Positions 36,756 through 44,806 of a stretch of 64,000 nucleotides of DNA are shown here, in pieces; position 1 is the first letter of the stretch, and every line of letters starts with the position of its first letter. The DNA is from Dethiosulfatarculus sandiegensis. Lineage in GTDB: Bacteria; Desulfobacterota; Desulfarculia; Desulfarculales; Desulfarculaceae. The position numbers were made by a program, and so were the translations under genes. The stretch lies in assembly GCF_000931935.2 (NCBI RefSeq), contig NZ_AZAC01000029.1:85429-149428 (forward strand), written 5' to 3'. The notes under the pieces were generated by a model. The model did not search any database. It worked only from the letters and a program-made list of their open reading frames with translations, and had not been told where the DNA came from.

Positions 36756-37835
36756 TTATTTGGAATCCCAGGGGTAGCCTTTTTCAGCAATCTCGGCTGC
36801 GTATTTGTCTCTCAGTTTGATGAACATGGCCTGGGTCTCAGCGCCGGGAAGTCCCTTTTCTTTCATGAATTCAACCCATTTGGCCATCAAAGGAGCTGCC
36901 TTTTCCTGCCATTTGGCCATTTGTTCCTTGGTCAGGTCATGAAAAACCATTCCCTTTTCCCTGCCCAATTTGCGTATGCGTTTTCTGTTGTCAATGAGAC
37001 CCTTGGCGTATTTCAGCACAAACTCATCGCTGACTTTGGTGAAGATCTTTTGTAACTCGGGTGAGAGCTCCTTCCAGTCGTCCAGGTTAATGATCAGTCC
37101 GTAAGAGCAGAGCTCGCCTGCGTTTACTACGCTGTAATTTTTGATTACATCCCAGTGTTTATAAGCTTCCAAGATGAAGAAGTAAGATTGGGTGGCATCG
37201 ACCGTGCCCCTCATAAGGCCTTCATAGACCTCGCCCTGGGTGAGCTTTACCGGCACGGCCTGGCAGGATTGCCAGAATTTGGCCCACTGACCGCCGGCGA
37301 AACGGACCTTGAGGCCATTGGCATCTTTCGGCGTCAGGATAGGGTTCACCCCCTTGCCGGTGCCGAGCTGGGTCATGCCGCTTGCAAAAGGCGCGAGGAG
37401 CTTGACGTTGTATTTTGTAAGCTCATCCTGCATCGGCTCATAGGTTTTGTACATTTCCTGCATGGTCTTCAAACCCACATAAGGGTCGGAATGGGAAAAG
37501 GGTGGGTCTGCCACTGTCCATAAAGGGGTTTTGGCAGGGTGATATATGCCCCATCCTCCGCCTACATTGGCCGTGCCGCGGCCAATTCCCTCCATGGCGT
37601 CACCGGGTTTGAGAAGGGACCCGGACCAGAAAAATTTGATTTTAATTTTTCCCCGAGTCTGTTTTTCGATCTCTTTTGCCCACCATTTAACCGCATCGGC
37701 CCTTACACCCTTGGGTGAACCATGGGCTGCGTAGCGGAAGGTTTTTGCCTGTGTGGCATCGGCAAAACCAAAAAGGCTTAAACAAAAGACACCCAGGGCA
37801 TAGATCAAGGTCAATCCCATACTTGTTTTTTTCAT
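36756..37835 (-). CDS. dctP: TRAP transporter solute-binding protein (DctP)
   Basis: Periplasmic binding protein of 359 aa with a signal peptide (MKKTSMGLTLIYALGVFCLS..., cleavage near ADATQA). The carboxylate-binding arginine motif is present as NGLKVRFAGGQWAKFW, followed by TQGEVYEGLMRGTVDATQS, which is typical. The ATG at 37835 follows GGAAGGG; a longer frame to 37877 adds a non-signal stretch. It is first of the operon dctP-dctQ-dctM-epimerase-synthetase and lies downstream of a FadR-type regulator. The ligand is probably a carboxylic acid that becomes a 2-substituted acyl-CoA. Confidence 0.93.
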   Translation of the reverse strand: MKKTSMGLTLIYALGVFCLSLFGFADATQAKTFRYAAHGSPKGVRADAVKWWAKEIEKQTRGKIKIKFFWSGSLLKPGDAMEGIGRGTANVGGGWGIYHPAKTPLWTVADPPFSHSDPYVGLKTMQEMYKTYEPMQDELTKYNVKLLAPFASGMTQLGTGKGVNPILTPKDANGLKVRFAGGQWAKFWQSCQAVPVKLTQGEVYEGLMRGTVDATQSYFFILEAYKHWDVIKNYSVVNAGELCSYGLIINLDDWKELSPELQKIFTKVSDEFVLKYAKGLIDNRKRIRKLGREKGMVFHDLTKEQMAKWQEKAAPLMAKWVEFMKEKGLPGAETQAMFIKLRDKYAAEIAEKGYPWDSK

Positions 37836-37895
37836 GGTCACCCTTCCCTTTTGATGCGTGAACCTTTTGGGGGCCAAGGGTACAGCTCTCCTGTA

Positions 37896-37910
37896 TCAGG
37901 CCCGGCCTGA
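37896..37910. promoter_or_regulatory. Palindrome between the FadR-type regulator and dctP
   Basis: TCAGGCCCGGCCTGA is a perfect 15-bp palindrome about 60 bp before the dctP start. It may be an operator for the TRAP operon or a short hairpin ending the regulator transcript. Confidence 0.4.
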
Positions 37911-37942
37911 TTATTCTTTAGTTAATTATTTTAGTTGCTTAT

Positions 37943-38674
37943 CTAGTCGACTTGCTTTTTTCTCCCAGCGGATAAAAGCCGCTTTTCCACATCCAGAAGG
38001 TGTTCGGAGATAAGCTCATGGGCGCTGGGCCCATTTTTTTGTTCAATTGCCTCTAGAAGGTCCTGGTGTGATTGAACCACCCTGGCCGAGGTCTCCAGGG
38101 TGACTCCGCCTTTGCTCAGTATCTTGGCGTTGGCAGCCATGAGGCATTCCATGATGATCACATAGACAAAGTTTTGCGAAGCAGCGGCAAAGATGCGGTG
38201 GAACTCCACATTTTCCTCGGTGGCCATCTCCCCCTGATCTATCCTGGCTTTGGCCTGGGCCACATTCTTCTTTAGTCTGGCCAGGTCATTTTCCTGGATT
38301 CTTTCCAATACGTGATCCAGGACCAACTTTTCCACTTCCATGCGGGCTTCGGTCAGATCTTTCAAGGTGACTTTATGCATCCTGTAGGCGTCAAGGAATA
38401 GGTCGCTTATGGTGTAATGGATGGCGTCATTGATAAAAGCGCCGCCTCCACCGCCTTTGTGGATGGTGATGAGGCCGGACATTTCCAGCAGGCGCAAGGC
38501 TTCCCGCATTGTCTGGCGTCCGACTTGAAATTGAGAAGCCATCTGGGTTTCCGGAGGCAGCCTGTCCCCGGGATTTAAAACCCGGTCAAAAATTTGTTTT
38601 TTTATCCTCTCGGCCACCTCTTCAAAGGCTCTTGCCCCTTTGATGGGCTCAAACATGTTTTTATTTGTCCCCAT
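37943..38674 (-). CDS. GntR-family regulator, FadR/FCD subfamily
   Basis: 243-aa repressor-type protein: winged helix-turn-helix (about 15-80, LPPETQMASQFQVGRQTMREALRLLEMSGL) and an all-helical FCD ligand domain (about 95-235), which commonly binds organic acids through a metal. It lies 107 bp upstream of the TRAP operon on the same strand, so it most likely senses the imported acid or its CoA product and controls uptake. The N-terminus could be residue 1 or the methionine at 7. A perfect 17-bp palindrome sits 23 bp upstream of its start, suggesting self-control. Confidence 0.9.
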   Translation of the reverse strand: MGTNKNMFEPIKGARAFEEVAERIKKQIFDRVLNPGDRLPPETQMASQFQVGRQTMREALRLLEMSGLITIHKGGGGGAFINDAIHYTISDLFLDAYRMHKVTLKDLTEARMEVEKLVLDHVLERIQENDLARLKKNVAQAKARIDQGEMATEENVEFHRIFAAASQNFVYVIIMECLMAANAKILSKGGVTLETSARVVQSHQDLLEAIEQKNGPSAHELISEHLLDVEKRLLSAGRKKQVD

Positions 38675-38696
38675 ATTATCCCGAATAAGTTAAGTA

Positions 38697-38713
38697 TGAA
38701 TGTCTGACATTCA
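38697..38713. promoter_or_regulatory. Perfect 17-bp palindromic operator before the FadR-type regulator
   Basis: TGAATGTC-T-GACATTCA is fully symmetric and lies just upstream of the regulator gene. TTGAC and GTCAA half-sites in inverted order occur about 20 bp further on. The position and symmetry are what an FCD-type GntR dimer site would show. Confidence 0.6.
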
Positions 38714-38971
38714 GCCTTTCATATTGACTTGTTCGGTGTCAAGCCCTTTTTGGGACTATGCCATATTATTTTAGTTACAATAATTGAATATTTAATTAGA
38801 ATAGATTTATCTATATAAAATTATTGGCTTTTACCTGCAATACAGCTTTGCTCGTTTGTTTGAGGAAGGGTCGGGCTTGGAATTAGTAAAACTAAAATGA
38901 TAAATTAAATAGGCTTGCCGGGTTAAAATGTTGGTAATCACTTAATCTACCCACCAGCCAAAGGCGGAAAA

Positions 38972-39334
38972 ATGGAAAAGCAGGCCTTGCTCAAGAATAT
39001 CGATTTCGCCAAGCCGCAGGATCTGGGCTCCATGGTGGAATACAAGGAAGGGCAGGTGGTGAGCCGGACCCTGTGCCAGACGCCCGGATTGAGCATCACC
39101 CTTTTTGCCTTTGCCAAAGGAGAGGGCCTCAGTGCTCACACAGTTGAGGCCGATGCCCTGGTTCAGGTTTTGGATGGGATGGCTGAGATAACCATTGGCA
39201 ATGAAACCATGACCGCTTCAGCCGGAGAATTGGTGGCCATGCCCCAAGGACTCCCCCATGGCCTGGATGCAAAAGAGCGCTTCAAGATGCTTCTGACTGT
39301 GGTCAGGGCGCCCCAGATGCCGGGGATTACCTGA
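38972..39334 (+). CDS. Small cupin-domain protein
   Basis: 120-aa single cupin barrel. Conserved strands are GEGLSAHTVEADALVQVLDG and MPQGLPHGLDA. The usual HxH-(x)n-E motif is reduced: H44-type histidine in SAHT and a glutamate follow, and the second-motif histidine is in LPHGL, so a metal may still bind. It follows AAAGGCGG. A long AT-rich leader separates it from the FadR-type regulator on the other strand. Such proteins often sense or modify small ligands; the function is unknown. Confidence 0.75.
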   Translation: MEKQALLKNIDFAKPQDLGSMVEYKEGQVVSRTLCQTPGLSITLFAFAKGEGLSAHTVEADALVQVLDGMAEITIGNETMTASAGELVAMPQGLPHGLDAKERFKMLLTVVRAPQMPGIT

Positions 39335-39442
39335 CAATAGGCCGGAAAGAACGGATTTGGTCAAGGTCGGGATTTTTCTTCGAACGGCTTTGTATAATTG
39401 AAGTGTATTCAGGAGTTTAAAGAAGGGGAAAAACAGCCTGAA

Positions 39443-39474
39443 ACGGGCCCGGGGCTTTACCCGGGCCCGTTTTA
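39443..39474 (+). terminator. Terminator between cupin gene and convergent periplasmic-protein gene
   Basis: ACGGGCCCGGG (39443-39453) pairs with CCCGGGCCCGT (39460-39470), followed by TTTT on the plus strand. The long symmetric stem may also stop the converging minus-strand transcript. Confidence 0.85.
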
Positions 39475-39478
39475 TAGC

Positions 39479-40252
39479 TTATTCAAAATCAAGCTTATCC
39501 AGGGTTACCTTTTTATAACTCTTGGGCACCTCAAAGTACTCAGCGGGGATATCCTTTTTAAGCACCTTGCCTGCCCTTTCGGTCTCATTCTGGTCGCCGT
39601 CTTCATATTCCACCACCCTCAAAGGATAGCCTTCTTCAAAAAGAGCCAGGACCTGGTCGGAAGAAGCATAATCAACCTCAATGGACAAGGCATTGGTCAT
39701 TTTCTGCATGGCCTTTATATTCACCTCATCGCCCAGCTTTACATCCGGAGTCAGCCACATTTCGGCAACCAGTTTCCCCTTCAGGAAAACCTGGTGCTTT
39801 TGGGTGGCTTTTCCGGCGATCTCCATGCTTTGGCCGGTTTTTTTGACCTGGGTCACAGGTTTGGGGCCTTTGGATTTGCTCTGGTTGGCCTTTTGTATCT
39901 GTTTGATTCTGGCCTTGACCATCTCCTTTTGTTCCGGGGGAACCTGCTCCAGGTATTTTTTCATGGCAGCTTCGGTGGCCCTTGCCCTGGCCTTGGAGAA
40001 TTCTTCAGGCGTGCCGGACCAGAAGGCCTTTTGTTCCGGATTCACGAAAAATATTTTAGAGTTATTCACATCAAAGATAACCTTGAGCCCCTGGTTGGGA
40101 TTGCCTGCCATGGCCTTGCCGTCCTGGACGTAAAGGGCCTGGGTCGCGCCTGTGTCCGGGTCTGCATCCTGGTTTTCTATGATCCAGCCTGCCCAGGTAA
40201 TAGTGGGCAGAGACAAGGCAATGACTGCCAGGCAGGTGAGCATCTTTTTCAT
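39479..40252 (-). CDS. Exported protein of unknown function (DUF4412-like)
   Basis: 257-aa protein with a signal peptide (MKKMLTCLAVIALSLPTITWA). The mature part has a beta-strand pattern around residues 25-75, a charged helical segment (80-130, PEEFSKARARATEAAMKKYL), then strands with KVTLDKLDFE at the end. The arrangement (reports on a dissolved cofactor-free chain whose modification state is described as a variable) resembles the DUF4412 group of periplasmic proteins, but I cannot confirm it. The start at 40252 follows GGAG; a TTG start at 40270 would put the ribosome site inside the gene. Confidence 0.65.
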   Translation of the reverse strand: MKKMLTCLAVIALSLPTITWAGWIIENQDADPDTGATQALYVQDGKAMAGNPNQGLKVIFDVNNSKIFFVNPEQKAFWSGTPEEFSKARARATEAAMKKYLEQVPPEQKEMVKARIKQIQKANQSKSKGPKPVTQVKKTGQSMEIAGKATQKHQVFLKGKLVAEMWLTPDVKLGDEVNIKAMQKMTNALSIEVDYASSDQVLALFEEGYPLRVVEYEDGDQNETERAGKVLKKDIPAEYFEVPKSYKKVTLDKLDFE

Positions 40253-40761
40253 CTGAAAATTCTCCTTCAAACAATTTGTTCTAACGGCACTTCATTTGCC
40301 TGACTGCCTGAATTGCCAGTTATTCCCTTTGGTTGTCTGAGCCAGGGTACAGGCTGAACAACGCCTGATCTGGTTATCGGATAAGCCCGGGCCTAAAAAG
40401 AACAACCTTTATTCAAAACAGCTTTGCTTCCAAACCGTTAATGTAATTGATAAACAGCGCTCGGCCTGAGCCAGGCCTAAGGGTGGAATCACCCTTTGGT
40501 AACCCCCAATAGAGAAACCTATCCTATAGGAATTCATCAAATCTCGCCACATTGGCTCAACGTTTTACAATACAAGGCCCGATTTTGAGGAGAATAGCCT
40601 TAAAGTTATGAATAATAATAGAAAATAATGGAAAAGTATGAAAAAGGGCTTATATTAAATGATAGATAATTAGATTAATTTTAAGCCTTTACAAATTAAA
40701 TATATATCGGCTTAAGAGAGTTGCCCTAATGAATTTTTAGGGAGGAGCAAGGAGGGCTGAG
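40253..40761. other. Divergent region before the PEP-CTERM gene, with two adjacent hairpins
   Basis: GGCCTG/CAGGCC (40463-40477) and AAGGGTG/CACCCTT (40479-40496) form two back-to-back hairpins. The stretch from 40600 to 40720 is very AT-rich and probably carries the promoter of the PEP-CTERM gene. No sigma-54 site with correct spacing was found. Confidence 0.5.
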
Positions 40762-41457
40762 ATGAGGAACTATCTCACAAAATTATTGGCTATAGCAGCC
40801 CTGGCCTTGTTGTTGGCGCCGGCCCAGGCTTTGGCCTACCAGTTCACCATGTCCGGGGACAATGTTTTAAAGGTTCAGTCAGACGGGTATCTGGATCCTT
40901 ATTGGGTTCCCATTGTTTCTTCAGATCCTGCTGATCCTGCTTTGTACGGTTTGCCTGAGAGTATTATCTCCAGGATCAATCTGTTTAACGCAACCGGGGT
41001 TACAAGTTTCTCCAGTGGAGACAGCTTCAGTGGTCTCACCTATACTGCTCCGGGAGATTTGGTGGTTGCAGATGGTGGAGTAAAGTGGAACAGGCCCTCG
41101 CGCAATGATTCCGGATACGATATTCTGTTCGCCGGAAGTGTGCATTTAACCACCCTGAGCGTTTTTCAGGACAGGATCTCCATCACAGGGTATCTGGATA
41201 ATCTGTATGTCAACCCTGCCACTACCTCTGCGGTGCTTTTGAGTTTCATGGGTAATACAACGGCCAGTTTTGTAATGGATGTTTTTGAGTCCAGCAAGAC
41301 TGAGCGAGGGTTTGTTGATGTTCTGAATTCGGATAGCCTCTCCACCTTCGCCGGGGTGAGGGCTACTGTGGCGGCAACGCCTGAGCCGGGAACCATGCTT
41401 TTGTTTGCTTCGGCCTTTGGGCTGTGGGGTTATACCCGCCGCAGAAAGATTTCTTAA
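40762..41457 (+). CDS. PEP-CTERM exosortase-sorted surface protein
   Basis: 231-aa secreted protein: N-terminal signal peptide (about 1-25), a beta-rich body, and a C-terminal sorting signal with PEP at 207-209, a hydrophobic span and a basic tail (YTRRRK). In bacteria with exosortase these proteins are cleaved at the PEP motif and sent to the envelope or exopolysaccharide. The gene has two strong purine-rich ribosome sites upstream and its own terminator, so it is a single-gene unit. No exosortase gene is in the window. Confidence 0.9.
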   Translation: MRNYLTKLLAIAALALLLAPAQALAYQFTMSGDNVLKVQSDGYLDPYWVPIVSSDPADPALYGLPESIISRINLFNATGVTSFSSGDSFSGLTYTAPGDLVVADGGVKWNRPSRNDSGYDILFAGSVHLTTLSVFQDRISITGYLDNLYVNPATTSAVLLSFMGNTTASFVMDVFESSKTERGFVDVLNSDSLSTFAGVRATVAATPEPGTMLLFASAFGLWGYTRRRKIS

Positions 41458-41483
41458 CCGACAAAAAGTGACAATTACCAAAA

Positions 41484-41517
41484 GCGCATCGTTTCTAAAA
41501 ACGATGCGCTTTTTTTA
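41484..41517 (+). terminator. Terminator of the PEP-CTERM gene, overlapping the end of the repressor gene
   Basis: GCGCATCGTTT (41484-41494) pairs with AAACGATGCGC (41499-41509), followed by eight T residues. The right arm and T-run also encode the last residues of the converging repressor gene, so one sequence serves both. Confidence 0.9.
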
Positions 41518-42250
41518 TCTGCCTTGTCAGGCTGCTCACTCTGTGTAGAAAAACGTTTTGCATCTCGTCTTTTGCTATTAATTCAGGAGCGTTGCCGGGG
41601 TCAGGCGGCAGTAGAATCCCGCTCTCCGCCACTCTATGCCAATAATAAAAATTCCCCTTTCCCTTATCCGGCCATGTTGCCAGGCAAAGTTCACCAGGGT
41701 CGGGACTGATTTTTCCTTCAATTAAGACCAAATCCCCTGCATAAAAAGAGAGTCTGAGGTGGTTTTTGTTCAACCTCAGGAAAAAATAACGAGTGCCTTG
41801 TGCCGGAGGTGTGAAATAGACCTGCCCTTGTGCCGGTGAAGCGGGCAATCCCTGATCATCCCAGATAAGCCCTTCCTCCAGACGAAAAACAGGAGCCAGT
41901 ACAGGCATCGGCTGTGCTTTTGGGGAAAGCGGTTGTTTCCACCAGGTTGGGCTTTGCTCACGGGGCAGGGCGGAGGGGGCCTGTACATATTTGGGGAGGG
42001 AAGGTGAAAAAGCCTGGCTTTGCAAAGGGCTTGGTAAGGGGAACTCTGCGGGAAGGCTTTGATGCAGTTTCAGCCAGGTGTTTATAGAGGCCTCCCTTTG
42101 GCCCTTGCATATTCTGGAAAGCCCGCCTGCGTCCAGTCCGCTTAGTTGTCCCAGCTTTTGCCAGGCTCCGCGCCCCTGTTCTTCCTGCCACTTTTTCAGG
42201 GCATGCCGCAATTTTTTTTGATCCAGGCCGGTTTTTTTCTGTTGGTTCAT
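41495..42250 (-). CDS. Phage-type transcriptional repressor with a protease-dead S24 domain
   Basis: 251 aa. An N-terminal helix-turn-helix (about 10-65, WQKLGQLSGLDAGGLSRICKG) is joined by a Pro/Ser-rich linker to a LexA/CI-type S24 fold (155-240, RYFFLRLNKNHLRLSFYAGDLVLI). The catalytic serine motif (GDSM in active members) is replaced by NKNHL (161-165) and the lysine strand reads YYWHRV, so self-cleavage is unlikely. The ATG at 42250 follows AGGCGGG; an ATG at 42280 has no site. It is divergent from a tandem-HTH gene across a set of palindromes, a typical immunity-switch layout. Confidence 0.82.
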   Translation of the reverse strand: MNQQKKTGLDQKKLRHALKKWQEEQGRGAWQKLGQLSGLDAGGLSRICKGQREASINTWLKLHQSLPAEFPLPSPLQSQAFSPSLPKYVQAPSALPREQSPTWWKQPLSPKAQPMPVLAPVFRLEEGLIWDDQGLPASPAQGQVYFTPPAQGTRYFFLRLNKNHLRLSFYAGDLVLIEGKISPDPGELCLATWPDKGKGNFYYWHRVAESGILLPPDPGNAPELIAKDEMQNVFLHRVSSLTRQIKKAHRF

Positions 42251-42304
42251 TTCCCGCCTTTTCTCTTTTCTGAGCTTCATTGCGCTTTAATTATACTATT
42301 TTAC

Positions 42305-42474
42305 TTGCCCGTCAGCAAGCAAGTATTGCTCGCACGTTTGACAATATACCGGCCCCTGACTAAACTGTCTTTAAGGCGGCTTGCACAATTTAATTAATAT
42401 AATTGATATGTTAGTTCTGATAATCTGTATGCGGCTTTGATCGTTTATAAGCTTGCTGGCAAGCAAATTTGCTT
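42305..42474. promoter_or_regulatory. Cluster of GCAA/TTGC palindromic operators in the repressor/HTH divergent region
   Basis: GCTTGCTGGCAAGC (42451-42464) and AAGCAAATTTGCTT (42461-42474, a perfect 14-bp palindrome) overlap each other. A second cluster lies nearer the repressor (TTGC and GCAAG elements at 42305-42329). The shared half-site GCAA suggests one dimeric regulator, most simply the divergent repressor. Confidence 0.6.
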
Positions 42475-42579
42475 TATTGCCAAGCTGATTGTGGTTGATG
42501 TTTCAGGTCTTCCAATCCGGATCTTTTCTGACTTGATTCATTTGCCGAAAAAGCTGCGACCAACCAGCAAGGGGTGCAA

Positions 42580-43329
42580 ATGGCTTGCAAAGACAGGGCG
42601 TCGGTAAAAATTTCGAGCCTTAACCAAGAAACAGATGCATCAAATCCAAACCCGGAATTAGAGCTGTTTGACTGCCCATATGCCACCTTTCCGGCCAAGG
42701 TCAGCCTGAGGCACTGCCAAAGCCGTCTGAACCTGGCCGAACGTATTGTGAAGCATTCCTATTTTTACCAAAAATACCTTTTGGGAAATCAGCCCGAAGA
42801 TAATCTCTCCGAAGGCGACCTGCTTAAGTGCCTGCAATGCGAAAAAAATCCGCAAAGGCATCTTTATGTGGGCCGGGGCTGGGAGGTTTTTCACGGCTAT
42901 AAACTGCCCGCCAAGGAAGGTCTCTATCTGGAGCCTGTGCTGACCAATGCCCAACTCTTAAGTGAATACGGCTTTTCCGCCCAAGAGGCGGAAGACCTGC
43001 GCCAAAAGGCGGGGCTTCCCTTTTTTGAGGTGCAAGGCGAGTTCTACTACAGGCGGGAACAGGTTAGCCATTGGCTTTACCGGCGCTTTGGCAAAAATAG
43101 TCCCTTCAAGCCTCAGGCCGGAGAAGATGCCGGTCCAGAGGTTCCCGAACTTTTTACAGTGGCGGACCTGGCCCGCATGTTCAGGGTTGCCATGGAGACT
43201 GTGCGCCACTGGCACAGAATCGGACGCCTGCCCCCTGCCCAAAAATTGGGTAGACGCCTTTTATGGCCCAAAGAAGAGGTGGAGGCTTTTGCCGGGGAAA
43301 GAAAGGCAGTTAAAAAAAACGGTGATTGA
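42580..43329 (+). CDS. Tandem excisionase-like helix-turn-helix protein with cysteine pairs
   Basis: 249 aa. The N-terminal part has four cysteines, C32, C46, C84 and C87, a possible metal site. Two DNA-binding modules of the excisionase/MerR type follow: about 120-168 (ending FYYRREQVSHWLYR) and 190-238 (LFTVADLARMFRVAMETVRHWHRIGRLP). Two such modules with an extra metal site are not a pattern I can assign to a known regulator. The ATG at 42580 follows AAGGGG with five bases spacing; a GTG at 42574 overlaps that site. It lies between the S24-type repressor and an RloA-like ATPase, so it may act as a control element of the island. Confidence 0.72.
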   Translation: MACKDRASVKISSLNQETDASNPNPELELFDCPYATFPAKVSLRHCQSRLNLAERIVKHSYFYQKYLLGNQPEDNLSEGDLLKCLQCEKNPQRHLYVGRGWEVFHGYKLPAKEGLYLEPVLTNAQLLSEYGFSAQEAEDLRQKAGLPFFEVQGEFYYRREQVSHWLYRRFGKNSPFKPQAGEDAGPEVPELFTVADLARMFRVAMETVRHWHRIGRLPPAQKLGRRLLWPKEEVEAFAGERKAVKKNGD

Positions 43330-43399
43330 AGTTTTCTATGCTTCGCGTAAACGTCGAATAGCCTTTAAAACAAGCTTACAGTTAAATAAATAGGGATTT

Positions 43400-43482
43400 T
43401 TGACAAAAATTGTTGAAAACCATACCTAAATGAGCTATTGGTGATTTACACTAAAATAAAAACCTCCTTTCAGGGAGGGGAG
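43400..43482 (+). promoter_or_regulatory. Promoter element and ribosome-site hairpin before the RloA-like gene
   Basis: A consensus TTGACA lies at 43400-43405, but the matching -10 (TACCTA at 43423) is poor. CCTCC (43463-43467) pairs with GGAGG (43474-43478) around a six-base loop. This GGAGG is part of the ribosome site (GGAGGGGAG) of the gene starting at 43490, so the hairpin may hide it. Confidence 0.4.
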
Positions 43483-43489
43483 AAGAACC

Positions 43490-44806
43490 ATGCTTTTGTA
43501 TTTCAGTGTGGAGAATTTCAGGTCTTTCAAGGATGAGGCAACCCTCACCATGGAGGCTTCTTCTGATAACTCCATGCCCCAAAATATGTTTCACCCAGAC
43601 TCTGAGGCCAAATATTGCCTCTTGAAAAGCGCGGCTCTGTATGGAGCCAATGCCTCTGGTAAATCCAATTTTATTAAGGCCGTTTCTTTTATGCGGGATG
43701 TGGTCTTGTCTTCCGCAGATTTGAGGCCGGATGATTCAGGCCCTCAGTACAGCCCCTTTAAGCTGGATGCCTCTTTTGGACAAAGGCCAAGTTATTTTGA
43801 GATAGGTTTTTTTTGTAATTCAGTACGCTACACCTACAGTTTTTCAATATTGGGAGATGTGGTTTATTCCGAAAAATTGGTGAGCTATCCTCATACCAGA
43901 CCAAGGCTTCTTTTTGAAAGGCAATTTGACCAGGCTAAAGGCGAATCTAAGTTCAGTTTTGGTGCTTCCTGGAAGGGCGAGAAACAGAGATTGGCCAAAA
44001 ATATCAGGAAAAAATCTTTGTTTCTTTCTGTGGCAGCCAGCCTGAATCATGAGTTGGCTTTGGAATTGTTTGATTGGTTTTATGAAAAATTAAGACTACT
44101 GCATCCTTTGCCTTATGTGCGGAGTGAAATTCTTTACACCCTTGAGGTGGCTTATAAAGATCCTGATTTGAAAAGTCGGATTCTTGCCATGCTCAAATGG
44201 GCTGATTTTTCCATATCTGATTTAGAGATTGAAAAACAGGCGCTGGAAAAAGCCGATTTTTTAAAGAAGCTTCCCGAGCCTGTTAAGGCTTATGCTTTTG
44301 ATTCCATACCCAAGGATAAAGATCCGTACTCCCTTTATGCCCGGGCTGGACATGCAGGGCTTGATAAAAAGGGATCTGCGCATCAGGTTTATCTCCATAT
44401 GGATGATGAAGAGTCGGACGGGACTCGTAAGTTTTTTGCCATGACCGGACCTGTAATCAATGTGTTGCAAAACGGCGGCTGCCTGTTGGCTGATGAGATG
44501 GATGTGCGCCTGCATCCCCATCTTTCCAGGGCATTGATAGGTTTGTTTCATGATGAGAAGGTAAATAAAAAAGGCGCTCAATTGATCTTTGCCAGCCATG
44601 ACGCCAACCTGTTGGATGTTAAGGGCCTTTTGCGCAGGGATCAAGTCTGGCTGGTGGATAGGGGCAAGGATGGGGCTTCTTCTTTGACCTGCTTGTGGGA
44701 CTTTAGCCCTCGCAAAGGGGAAAACCTGCGCAAAAGTTATTTGGCCGGATTCTTTGGCGGGGTGCCCTATGTGGAAGACCCCCTGGAGTTTGATTTAGAT
44801 GGCTAA
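43490..44806 (+). CDS. RloA/AbiLii-like AAA ATPase
   Basis: 438-aa ATPase of the OLD/RloA/AbiLii type (AAA_15/AAA_21), a class often found in anti-phage systems. The N-terminus FSVENFRSFKDEATLTM is characteristic; Walker A is GANASGKS (52-59); Walker B is LLADEMD (D335, E336) followed by VRLHPHLS, and the switch histidine is H370 in FASHDANLLD. It overlaps the next gene by 8 bp (ATGGCTAA), so the two products are probably made together. The partner carries a RloB/TOPRIM-type motif, a pairing like other ATPase/TOPRIM defence modules. Local codon use looks more AT-rich than flanking metabolic genes, which suggests transfer. Activity is untested. Confidence 0.83.
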   Translation: MLLYFSVENFRSFKDEATLTMEASSDNSMPQNMFHPDSEAKYCLLKSAALYGANASGKSNFIKAVSFMRDVVLSSADLRPDDSGPQYSPFKLDASFGQRPSYFEIGFFCNSVRYTYSFSILGDVVYSEKLVSYPHTRPRLLFERQFDQAKGESKFSFGASWKGEKQRLAKNIRKKSLFLSVAASLNHELALELFDWFYEKLRLLHPLPYVRSEILYTLEVAYKDPDLKSRILAMLKWADFSISDLEIEKQALEKADFLKKLPEPVKAYAFDSIPKDKDPYSLYARAGHAGLDKKGSAHQVYLHMDDEESDGTRKFFAMTGPVINVLQNGGCLLADEMDVRLHPHLSRALIGLFHDEKVNKKGAQLIFASHDANLLDVKGLLRRDQVWLVDRGKDGASSLTCLWDFSPRKGENLRKSYLAGFFGGVPYVEDPLEFDLDG

